A stretch of 64,000 nt of DNA from the NCBI RefSeq assembly GCF_016458235.1, contig NZ_JAEMHK010000007.1, positions 62,001 through 126,000 on the forward strand, in the 5' to 3' direction. The position numbers were made by a program, and so were the translations under genes. The notes beneath the pieces were generated by a model. That model did no database searches. It saw nothing but the letters and a program-made list of their open reading frames with translations, and was not told the origin of the DNA. Position 1 is the first letter of the stretch, and every line of letters begins with the position of its first letter. Of the stretch, positions 46,156 to 53,201 are shown one piece after another. Source of the DNA: Geomonas propionica (GTDB taxonomy: Bacteria; Desulfobacterota; Desulfuromonadia; Geobacterales; Geobacteraceae).

Positions 46156-47805
46156 ATGTCGATGTTCTGCCGTCAATGTGAGCAGGCCGCCAAGGGAACC
46201 GGATGCGAGGTAGTGGGGGTATGTGGCAAGAATCCCGAGGTCGCGGCGCTTTTGGACCTGATGATGTACGGTCTCAAGGGGCTGGCTATTTACGCTGACA
46301 AGGCAAGGGAATTCGACGTGCGTAACACGGTCGCCGACATGTTCCTCATCGAGGGGCTTTTCACCACCGTCACCAACGTCGATTTCGATCCTGTGCAGCT
46401 GGCCGGCAAGCTGAGGAAATGCTACGACCTGAAGGAGCAGGTGAAGGCGATGTACGAGACCGCTTACCGCGAGAAGAACGGCGCCGCGGCTCCCGCCATC
46501 ACCGACGGCCCGGCAGCGTGGGTGATCGCCGACAACCTGGAAGGGCTGGTGGCCCAGGGGCAGGTGCAGGGCGTGAAGAGCCAGCACAGCGATCCCGACA
46601 TCCTCTCCGCCATCGAGATCATCATCTACGGTCTGAAGGGGATGGCAGCCTACGCGGAACATGCCATCATCCTGGGCAAGACCGACGAGGAGGTGTTCGC
46701 CTTCTTCCACAAGGCGCTCGCCGCCACCACCGACGGCAGCAAGGGGCTCATGGATTTCGTGGGCATCGCCATGGAGTGCGGCAAGCTGAACATCAAGGTG
46801 ATGGAGATGCTGAACACCGGGCACGTGGAGCACTACGGGCACCCGGTACCGACCAAGGTCCAGCTCGGCACCCGGAAGAACAAGGGCATCCTCGTTTCCG
46901 GCCACGACCTGCGCATGCTCGAGGAACTCCTGAAGCAGACCGAAGGGAAGGGAATCGACATCTACACCCATGGCGAGATGCTCCCCGCCCACGGCTACCC
47001 CGGCCTGAAGAAGTATGCTCATCTCTACGGCAACTTCGGCGGGGCGTGGCAGGACCAGGCCAAGGAATTCCCGAACTTCCCCGGCGCCATCATCTTCAAC
47101 ACCAACTGCATCCAGCGCCCGTCCGACAGCTACAAGGACCGCCTCTTCACCTGGGGCGAGGTTGGCTGGCCCGGCGCCAAGCACCTGACCGGCTGGAAGT
47201 TCGACGAGGTGATCAACAAGGCCCTTGAATGTCCCGACATGCCCGACGCCCCCGGCCAGGAGATCCTGACCGGTTTTGGCCACAATGCCGTGCTCGGTGT
47301 GGCCGACAAGGTGATCGATGCGGTCAAGGCGGGGGCGGTGAAACACTTCTTCCTGATCGGCGGCTGCGATGGCGCGAAGAGCGGCCGTAACTACTACACC
47401 GAGTTTGCCGAGAAGGTGCCCAAGGACTGCGTCATCCTGACCCTTGCCTGCGGCAAGTACCGTTTCAACAAGCTCGAGTTTGGCGACATCGGCGGCATCC
47501 CGCGTCTTCTTGACGTCGGGCAGTGCAACGACGCCTACTCGGCGGTGCAGATCGCCTCGGCCCTGGCCGGCGCCTTCAACTGTGGCCTCAACGACCTGCC
47601 GCTCTCTTTCATCCTCTCCTGGTACGAGCAGAAGGCGCACGTCATCCTGCTGTCGCTGCTCTATCTCGGTGTGAAGAACATCAAGCTTGGTCCGGCGCTT
47701 CCGGCGTACCTGTCGCCCAACGTGTTGCAGTTCCTGGTCGACAACTTCAACATTGGCCAGATCGGGACGGTGGATGCAGACCTGAAGGCGAGCCTCGGGC
47801 AATAA
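46156..47805 (+). CDS. hcp: Hydroxylamine reductase / hybrid cluster protein
   Basis: This 549-residue protein starts MSMFCRQCEQAAKGTGCEVVGVCGK, which gives the C-X2-C-X8-C-X5-C ligands of the 4Fe-4S cluster in the non-enterobacterial class of Hcp. Hybrid-cluster motifs appear later (FNTNCIQRP, GEVGWPGAKHL, GGCDGAKSGRNYY, LACGKYRFN, GQCNDAYSA). Hcp reduces hydroxylamine and, in current views, removes nitric oxide or handles S-nitrosylation. GGGGGA precedes this ATG; the ORF extends 25 codons upstream but those are AT-rich promoter DNA. NorBC and RIC genes downstream support a nitrosative-stress role. Confidence 0.94.
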   Translation: MSMFCRQCEQAAKGTGCEVVGVCGKNPEVAALLDLMMYGLKGLAIYADKAREFDVRNTVADMFLIEGLFTTVTNVDFDPVQLAGKLRKCYDLKEQVKAMYETAYREKNGAAAPAITDGPAAWVIADNLEGLVAQGQVQGVKSQHSDPDILSAIEIIIYGLKGMAAYAEHAIILGKTDEEVFAFFHKALAATTDGSKGLMDFVGIAMECGKLNIKVMEMLNTGHVEHYGHPVPTKVQLGTRKNKGILVSGHDLRMLEELLKQTEGKGIDIYTHGEMLPAHGYPGLKKYAHLYGNFGGAWQDQAKEFPNFPGAIIFNTNCIQRPSDSYKDRLFTWGEVGWPGAKHLTGWKFDEVINKALECPDMPDAPGQEILTGFGHNAVLGVADKVIDAVKAGAVKHFFLIGGCDGAKSGRNYYTEFAEKVPKDCVILTLACGKYRFNKLEFGDIGGIPRLLDVGQCNDAYSAVQIASALAGAFNCGLNDLPLSFILSWYEQKAHVILLSLLYLGVKNIKLGPALPAYLSPNVLQFLVDNFNIGQIGTVDADLKASLGQ

Positions 47806-47883
47806 ACAGAAGGGAGGGGGCGGTCCCAAAAGGAACCCGCCCCCTTGGCAGCACGCAGCACCAGAGCATATGTAGCTCCTTTA

Positions 47884-47916
47884 GCGCCAGGTCTGGGCAG
47901 ATCTGGCGCCTTTTTT
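47884..47916. terminator. Bidirectional terminator between hcp and norB
   Basis: A 12-bp stem, GCGCCAGGTCTG (47884-47895) and CAGATCTGGCGC (47898-47909) with one G-T pair, is followed by six T residues on the plus strand. It lies in the 120-bp gap between the convergent hcp and norB genes. A second imperfect G/C hairpin sits at about 47817-47847. Confidence 0.85.
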
Positions 47917-47925
47917 GTGTCTGCG

Positions 47926-49296
47926 TCAGATGTTGGAGGCGGGCGTCACCACGGGTTCGGGCGCGGGGATGCTGGACGGCTTGATGGTAAAGAGGTGGTA
48001 CACGGTGATGACCACGCCGGCGAGGAAGACGAGACCGACGCCGAAGGCGACCCGGAACCAGAACATCATGGTGAGGTGCGCGGTGCTGTAACCGATGTCC
48101 AGGAAACGCTCCAGGTAGGTCTGCAGGATGCCGGCGATGCCGAAGACGAGCCCCAACACGAACATGCCGATGGTGGTGATCCAGAAGCCCCACTTGCCCA
48201 GCCGGTCCTGGTACTTGTTGATCCCCTTCAGGCGCGGCATGGCGAAGTAGAAGATGGTCAGGTTCAACAGGGCATAGGCGCCGAAGAAGGCGAGATGCCC
48301 ATGGGATACGGTGATCTGGCTGCCGTGGGTGTAGTAGTTGATGGGCGGCAGCGTGTGCATGAAGCCCCAAAGCCCCGCGCCCACCAGGTGGTAGATGGCG
48401 AGCCCGATGATGTAGTACCAAGTGAGCGGGTTCACGATGGGGTTCCTGCGCTCGCGTACGTGCATCCAGGTGTCCACCACCATGAGCACGATGGGGAGCG
48501 GTTCCAGGGCGCTGAATATGCCGCCCCACCAGATCCAGTAATCGGGAGCGCCGATCCAGTAGTAGTGATGGCCGGTGCCGACGATGCCGGTGAAGAGGAA
48601 CAGGCCCGTCTCAACGTAGAGCCATTTCTCTACCACCTTGCGGTCCACCCCGGTCACCCTCATGATGATGTAGGCGACGATGGACGCTGTCACCACCTCC
48701 CAAGCCCCCTCCACCCAGAGATGGATCACCCACCACCAATAGTAATAATCGGTGTTTAGGTTTTTGTAGAAGGGCATGCCGAATAGGTACATGACGGCCA
48801 GGAAGGTGACGCCGCCAAGCAGCATCCACTGCAGGGCCGACTTCTGCTTGGACTGGATGATGGTCATGGCGACGTTGGCAATGAAGAGGAGCGCCGCGAC
48901 CACGATCAGTCCGTTCAGGGGGAAGGGGATCTCCAAGAGCGGCTTGCCGCGGGTCCAACCGAACAGGAAGCCGATCACCGCGGTGACGGCGGCGGCGACG
49001 AAGATGACGAGCTGCGCATAGGCGATCTTCGGGCTGTAGAGGTCACGGCCGCACTCGGGGGGGAGGATGTAGTAGGTTCCTCCCATGAATCCCAAAAGCA
49101 TCCAGGCCACCAGCACGTTGGTGTGGATCTCGCGGGCGGTGGAGAAGGGGAAGACGTTGACCAGGTCCTGCGGCAGCGTGAAGGCGTAGTTGATGGAGAG
49201 CCACAGCCCCATGATCACCTGCAGTATGAAAAGCACCAGGGCGAGACGGAAGTACCACAGCGATACCCGCTGGCTTTGGTATTCGATCAGCATCAT
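47926..49296 (-). CDS. norB: Nitric oxide reductase, cytochrome b-like subunit NorB
   Basis: This 456-residue protein has about 12 membrane helices and the NorB motifs STAREIHTNVLVAWMLLGFMGG, WWVIHLWVEGAWEVV (with the Glu of the non-heme iron site), GTGHHYYWIG and SHGHLAFFGAY. It reduces NO to N2O at a heme b3-FeB centre. The length fits the short cNOR form, and the next gene upstream (norC) supplies the cytochrome c. It overlaps norC by 4 bp. Confidence 0.94.
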   Translation of the reverse strand: MMLIEYQSQRVSLWYFRLALVLFILQVIMGLWLSINYAFTLPQDLVNVFPFSTAREIHTNVLVAWMLLGFMGGTYYILPPECGRDLYSPKIAYAQLVIFVAAAVTAVIGFLFGWTRGKPLLEIPFPLNGLIVVAALLFIANVAMTIIQSKQKSALQWMLLGGVTFLAVMYLFGMPFYKNLNTDYYYWWWVIHLWVEGAWEVVTASIVAYIIMRVTGVDRKVVEKWLYVETGLFLFTGIVGTGHHYYWIGAPDYWIWWGGIFSALEPLPIVLMVVDTWMHVRERRNPIVNPLTWYYIIGLAIYHLVGAGLWGFMHTLPPINYYTHGSQITVSHGHLAFFGAYALLNLTIFYFAMPRLKGINKYQDRLGKWGFWITTIGMFVLGLVFGIAGILQTYLERFLDIGYSTAHLTMMFWFRVAFGVGLVFLAGVVITVYHLFTIKPSSIPAPEPVVTPASNI

Positions 49297-50009
49297 TTGT
49301 TCACCTCCTTGGTGGACTTAAGGCTCAGGATGAAGTCCGCGATTATGGCCGCCGTCTGCGGGCTCACGTCCTGCGGCGGCATGGCCACGCCGGGGCGCAC
49401 CGACTGAGGGTTGATCATGTAGTTGATCAGTGTCTGGCGATCGTAAGGGATGCGGTTGGCGATGGTGGTGAGGTCGCCGCCCACGTTGCGTCCCTGGTTT
49501 TCAAATGTGTGGCAGCCGCCGCAGGCCTGCAACACCAGGTGTACCTTGTCCAGTTTCTCCGGCTGGGACTCGCGCAGCCTGTAGGCCTGGACGAACTTCT
49601 CGTCTTGGGGTGGCCAGTGCCGGTTCTCGATGTCACCCACCCAGCGCAGGAAGCTGACCAGTTGCCTGGTTTCGGTCTCGCTGACGCCGAGCTGCGGCAT
49701 CTTCCGGAAGGAGTTTTTGTACATGACATCGGGGTGCTGCACGATGGAGGCGATGTTGTTCTCCCCCAGCCGATAAAAGGCCTTGGTCATGTCCGGTGCG
49801 TAATAGCCGCCGAAGCCGAGGATGGTGTGGCAGTCGTTGCAGTTGTACTTGTGCCAGACCTTCTTGCCGGCCACTACTTGTTCGGTGAGCTTGTCGGTGT
49901 GGGTCAACCTGGGGGTCTGCATGTGGAAGTCGTAGGTTTGCCAGAGGAAAATCGCTGCCGAGGTGAGGGTTCCCACCCAGAAGATCAGCCGGGCTGTTTT
50001 TCCGGTCAT
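49293..50009 (-). CDS. norC: Nitric oxide reductase, cytochrome c subunit NorC
   Basis: This 238-residue protein has one N-terminal membrane helix (LIFWVGTLTSAAIFLWQTYDF) and heme motifs CNDCH (KYNCNDCHTILGFGGYYAPDM) and CGGCH (QACGGCHTFENQG). The first is the NorC heme; the second heme domain is extra compared with mono-heme NorC and suggests a fused di-heme form. It passes electrons to NorB. An AAAGGAGGGCGG ribosome-binding site precedes the ATG. Confidence 0.92.
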   Translation of the reverse strand: MTGKTARLIFWVGTLTSAAIFLWQTYDFHMQTPRLTHTDKLTEQVVAGKKVWHKYNCNDCHTILGFGGYYAPDMTKAFYRLGENNIASIVQHPDVMYKNSFRKMPQLGVSETETRQLVSFLRWVGDIENRHWPPQDEKFVQAYRLRESQPEKLDKVHLVLQACGGCHTFENQGRNVGGDLTTIANRIPYDRQTLINYMINPQSVRPGVAMPPQDVSPQTAAIIADFILSLKSTKEVNK

Positions 50010-50043
50010 ACCGCCCTCCTTTTGCTGTGGTTTGTGACTATAG

Positions 50044-50057
50044 TTAGATAAATCTAA
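50044..50057. promoter_or_regulatory. Palindromic operator candidate upstream of norC
   Basis: TTAGAT (50044-50049) and ATCTAA (50052-50057) form a perfect dyad with a 2-nt gap, 35 bp upstream of the norC start. The regulator is not known; it does not match the FNR consensus. Confidence 0.45.
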
Positions 50058-50115
50058 TGATTGACAGCAGGAAGGATACCTTGGGGAGGGGGGATGTCAA
50101 CATGGAGGAATAAAT

Positions 50116-50158
50116 AAGGCCCCGAAAGGATTGTTGTCATCCGGTTTCGGGGCCTTTT
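50116..50158. terminator. Terminator downstream of the 29-aa gene
   Basis: AAGGCCCCGAAA (50116-50127) pairs perfectly with TTTCGGGGCCTT (50145-50156). T residues flank it on both strands, so it can stop the minus-strand transcript coming from the RIC gene and 29-aa gene before norC. Confidence 0.8.
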
Positions 50159-50211
50159 GCGATAGTGGCGGTTTGGGTGGAACGGGCTAATGTGGAGCTG
50201 GTTGCGGCGTG

Positions 50212-50301
50212 CTAATCATCTTTGCGCTGCCTCAGGGGGCAGAGCGAAACGGCGGCCAGTGCCAGCCAGGAAAAAGCGAAGATTGCCACTATGACGGTCA
50301 T
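50212..50301 (-). CDS. Possible 29-residue membrane microprotein
   Basis: The sequence starts MTVIVAIFAFSWLALAAVSL and ends with a basic/acidic tail (LRQRKDD): one short membrane helix. AAGGAG lies 8 nt upstream of the ATG. It is downstream of the RIC gene on the same strand, across a palindromic repeat, and is followed by a strong terminator. It could be a small membrane subunit or regulator in the nitrosative-stress region; no homologue comes to mind. Confidence 0.45.
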   Translation of the reverse strand: MTVIVAIFAFSWLALAAVSLCPLRQRKDD

Positions 50302-50316
50302 TCGTAGGCTCCTTTT

Positions 50317-50439
50317 AAGCGGTATCGCAAAGAACGCGAAGTATCCGCGAAGAACGGAAAGCGAGGCGTTCGGGTTTAACACCAAAAAGCTTTCTTCGTG
50401 TACTTTGCGCCTGCTTGGCGTGCTTTGCGTAACTGCTTT
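50317..50439. repeat. Long palindromic GCGGTTACGC element, copy 2
   Basis: AAGCGGTATCGCAAAGAACG at one end and CTTTGCGTAACTGCTTT at the other, with inner CGCGAAG and CTTTGCG units; about 123 bp. It lies between the RIC gene and the 29-aa gene. Confidence 0.7.
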
Positions 50440-50478
50440 AAATGCAGAATCGCAAAGCACGCGGTGTAGTGGATCTAC

Positions 50479-51210
50479 TTACAGCTTGCCTGCCTTGGGG
50501 AAGAGGATGTTGTTCTCCAGATGGACGTGCTTGTGCAAGTCGTCCTCGAACTCTTCCAGTTTTTGGTAGGTGACCGTGAAGGTGTTGCAGGCGTCGGCGG
50601 GCACGGCGTAGTTCTTGGACAGCCGGCGGATCTCGTGCACCGCGGCCCCGACCTCGTCATGCTCGTGCCCCAGTTCCGAGAGGACCGCCTTCAGCTTCTT
50701 GATCTCGTCCGGGTTGGGCGCTCCGCCTTCCTTGCGCATTTCGGTCAGCCTTCTTATCGCGGGGAAGAGCTGTTCCTCCTCGCTTTTCAGGTGCTGCATC
50801 AGGTCGGCCGCCACCTTTTCGAAGATCTGGGCGATCTGCGCCACCTCGGGGTGGTTGGGGCCGTGAACCTGTGCGATCTTGTTGGCATAAGCGGTGATGG
50901 TGGGGATGCTCTCCTTCAAGTAGCCATGGTGCGCGTTGACGATGTAGTCGGCCAGGAAGGGAAGCTCCCAGGCGTCGTAGTTCTGGCTGCGCTCCAGCGG
51001 GCGGGCCGCAGTCTCTTCCAGGTCGCGCATGAGTACCGCGAGGTCAATGCCCTTCTCGCGGCAGGCCTGCGCCAGTGGCATGTTGCCGCCGCAGCAGAAG
51101 TCGATGCCATATTTCTCAAAGACTTCGGCGGCGCGATAATCCCTGGCGACCACCGAGCCTACGGTTTCCACGTTGGTTTTTTCAGCTGGTTCCTGAGTCG
51201 ATTTTTCCAT
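50479..51210 (-). CDS. ric: RIC-type iron-sulfur cluster repair di-iron protein (YtfE/ScdA/DnrN)
   Basis: This 243-residue protein starts with an ScdA-like N-terminal domain (VGSVVARDYRAAEVFEKYGIDFCCGGNMPLAQACREKGID) with CC and C residues, then a hemerythrin-like helical domain with iron ligands in VNAHHGYLKES, LMQHLKSEEEQLFP, GHEHDEVG and HVHLENNILFPKA. RIC proteins repair Fe-S centres damaged by NO or peroxide. GGGAG lies 7 nt before the ATG. An FNR-like site sits 106 bp upstream, consistent with redox or NO-dependent control. Confidence 0.93.
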   Translation of the reverse strand: MEKSTQEPAEKTNVETVGSVVARDYRAAEVFEKYGIDFCCGGNMPLAQACREKGIDLAVLMRDLEETAARPLERSQNYDAWELPFLADYIVNAHHGYLKESIPTITAYANKIAQVHGPNHPEVAQIAQIFEKVAADLMQHLKSEEEQLFPAIRRLTEMRKEGGAPNPDEIKKLKAVLSELGHEHDEVGAAVHEIRRLSKNYAVPADACNTFTVTYQKLEEFEDDLHKHVHLENNILFPKAGKL

Positions 51211-51315
51211 GGTGTCGCTCCCTTGGCGGCCCTTCAGCGAAGAGCTGCCGGTCAGACGTTGCGGGGTGTATTTGTCCCCTTTGAGCCCATGGTAACACTA
51301 TTGGCGCTTCAGAGT

Positions 51316-51329
51316 ATGATCCAGATCAA
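51316..51329. promoter_or_regulatory. FNR/CRP-family operator upstream of the RIC gene
   Basis: ATGAT-CCAG-ATCAA matches the TTGAT-N4-ATCAA consensus at 9 of 10 positions. It lies 106 bp upstream of the RIC start. Dnr, NnrR, HcpR or FNR proteins could use such a site; no such regulator is encoded in the window. Confidence 0.6.
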
Positions 51330-51408
51330 AAAGTGAAAGGTAGTGCGGGGCGAGGGGGCGCGAGCGCCGGATTGCCGGCGCCGATGCCGATGTGGAAAGG
51401 GGGGGCGG

Positions 51409-51828
51409 TCAGCTCCGGGGGGAGGGTGCCGAGTTGTTGACGAAGCGGCCGATGGCGCGGTCCATGGTGGAAATGTGGTCGATGAGCCAACTGGTAATGA
51501 AGTTGGTCATGGTGCTGACCAGGTTTTGGGAGAGTCCCTCGACCTTAAGCCGTTCTTTCAACTGGTTGATCTGGTCGATGAAGACGAGGTGCTTGTCGCG
51601 GTGCGCCACGAAGTCGGGGAAGCGGACCTGCTGCATCAGCTTCTCCTCCTCCTTGAAGTGCGTGACCGCGTACGCTTCCAGGAACCAGAACATGCGCATG
51701 ATCTCGTCCTGGTCCTGGTTCGACTGGTAGGCGTTGACGAAGGCGTTGAACTTGTCGAAAAGAAGCTTGTGTTGAACGTCGATCTCCAGCATCCCGATGC
51801 TAAGATCGTCTCTCCACTGGACCAGCAT
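51409..51828 (-). CDS. Bacteriohemerythrin
   Basis: This 139-residue protein has the hemerythrin ligand pattern IGMLEIDVQHKLLFDKFN, FLEAYAVTHFKEEEKLM, HRDKHLVFIDQ and WLIDHISTMDRAIG. It should bind O2 or sense it, or handle NO, through a di-iron site. AGGAGG is 6 nt before the ATG at 51828; an in-frame ATG two codons earlier abuts the ribosome-binding site and is less likely. It lies within a group of NO and O2 response genes. Confidence 0.94.
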   Translation of the reverse strand: MLVQWRDDLSIGMLEIDVQHKLLFDKFNAFVNAYQSNQDQDEIMRMFWFLEAYAVTHFKEEEKLMQQVRFPDFVAHRDKHLVFIDQINQLKERLKVEGLSQNLVSTMTNFITSWLIDHISTMDRAIGRFVNNSAPSPRS

Positions 51829-51925
51829 TGTCATCCTCCTGGTGATGATAGAGACTTTTTATACAATCTCTGTTTGGCTTAATCAATAGCTTTAATGTAC
51901 CTGCAAGGGGAAAAGCAGACGACTC

Positions 51926-51950
51926 ACGCAAAGCCGCAAAGGCGCCAAGG
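51926..51950. repeat. Fragment of the CGCAAAG repeat family
   Basis: ACGCAAAGCCGCAAAGGCG resembles the inner units of the long palindromic element family (36294, 50317, 54681). Only one arm is present. Confidence 0.45.
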
Positions 51951-52131
51951 CCTGATGGACTAACTCTTTCTTCCCGTTTCGTTGTCGCTCCCTTTTGCAA
52001 AGTATTTGCAATGTCGCAGTGCATCATGCTATCTCACATTAAAAGATGCACGGCTTGTCCGTGCCGGCAGTTATGTCTAAAGGACGGCTGGGGCAATGCC
52101 CTGTTCTTGCGCCGTCCCGGTGGAGGTAGTT

Positions 52132-53085
52132 TTGGCAAGAAAAGGCAAGGCGGTTAACAGGCGCAAGCCTGCTCCCGGCGGTGGTGGGCGTAAGCCGCTC
52201 ATGGCACTTCTTATTGTTGTTGTACTGATCGCGGCAGCGTTTTTTCTCCTGGAGCAGCTTAACAAGCCGTCTCCGCCCCCCCAACCTGCGCCGAAGGCCG
52301 CGGCCGGCCCGACCAAGCATCAACCGATGCCCGAGCGACCGGCCCCCGTGCAACAGCAGCTTTCCACCGCCCAGGCACCGGCCGTAAAACCGCATCCGGC
52401 CGCACTCCCCAAGGCCACTGGTCCCGGTCGTCTCGCCATTATCATCGACGACATGGGCACCAGCATGCAGGAGCTGAAGACGCTGCAGTCGATCGGGCAA
52501 CCTCTCACCTACTCGGTCATCCCAAGTCTGGCCCACGCCAAGCAGGTCGCCGAGGGTGCGCACGCCGCCGGGGCCGAGGTGATGGTGCACATGCCGATGG
52601 AGCCGGAGGGGTATCCCAAGCAGAAGCTGGAGTCGATAGGGGTGCTGGTCGCCATGGACGACGCCGAGATCGCGAAGCGGATCAGGAGTTATTTCACCAC
52701 GGTACCCCATGCCGTCGGCGCCAACAACCACATGGGATCGCGTTTCACCCAGGATCCGGCCAAGATGAAGGTGGTGCTGCAGATATTGAAGGAGAAGGGG
52801 CTTTTCTTCGTGGACAGCAAGACCTCGCCGACGTCGGTCGGTTACCGCGAGGCGAAGGCGCTGGGGATGAAGTGTGCGGCGCGGCAGGTGTTTTTGGACA
52901 ACGTGCAGGATGAGAGCGCCATCGGCAAGCAGTTGGCGCAGGCCGCCGCCATAGCAAGAAAAAAGGGTGCGGCGATAGCAATCTGTCATCCGCACCCTGC
53001 AACCATGCGAGCCTTGAAGCTCTATATGCCGGAGCTGGCCAAAAGCGGTATCACCTTTGTGCACGTGTCGGAGCTGACCAACTAG
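52132..53085 (+). CDS. Divergent polysaccharide deacetylase family protein (YibQ-like)
   Basis: This 317-residue protein has an N-terminal membrane helix (LMALLIVVVLIAAAFFLLEQL), a Pro/Ala-rich linker and a C-terminal divergent polysaccharide deacetylase domain (LAIIIDDMGTSMQELKTLQSI, HMPMEPEGYPKQ, NNHMGSRFT, LFFVDSKTSPTSVGYREA, AICHPHPATMRAL). YibQ-type proteins act on cell-envelope glycans but the substrate is unsettled. GGAGG lies 5 nt before the TTG start chosen here; ATG at 52096 is in frame but has a weaker site. Confidence 0.88.
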   Translation: MARKGKAVNRRKPAPGGGGRKPLMALLIVVVLIAAAFFLLEQLNKPSPPPQPAPKAAAGPTKHQPMPERPAPVQQQLSTAQAPAVKPHPAALPKATGPGRLAIIIDDMGTSMQELKTLQSIGQPLTYSVIPSLAHAKQVAEGAHAAGAEVMVHMPMEPEGYPKQKLESIGVLVAMDDAEIAKRIRSYFTTVPHAVGANNHMGSRFTQDPAKMKVVLQILKEKGLFFVDSKTSPTSVGYREAKALGMKCAARQVFLDNVQDESAIGKQLAQAAAIARKKGAAIAICHPHPATMRALKLYMPELAKSGITFVHVSELTN

Positions 53086-53106
53086 ACCAATACTGGGGAC
53101 AAGTGA

Positions 53107-53199
53107 AAAGGGGGACAGGCTCCGCGCAGGTGCCTGCCCCCCTTTGTTTGTGGTTGAAGCTAAAAGGGGACAGGCACCTTACGGAGCCAGTCCCCTTTT
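53107..53199. repeat. GGGGAC-type hairpin pair, locus 3
   Basis: Hairpin 1 pairs AAAGGGGGACAGGC (53107-53120) with GCCTGCCCCCCTTT (53132-53145). Hairpin 2 pairs AAAAGGGGACAGGC (53162-53175) with GCCAGTCCCCTTTT (53186-53199). They fill the gap between the convergent deacetylase and ParA-like genes and end in T or A runs, so they may also act as terminators. Confidence 0.85.
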
Positions 53200-53201
53200 G
53201 T

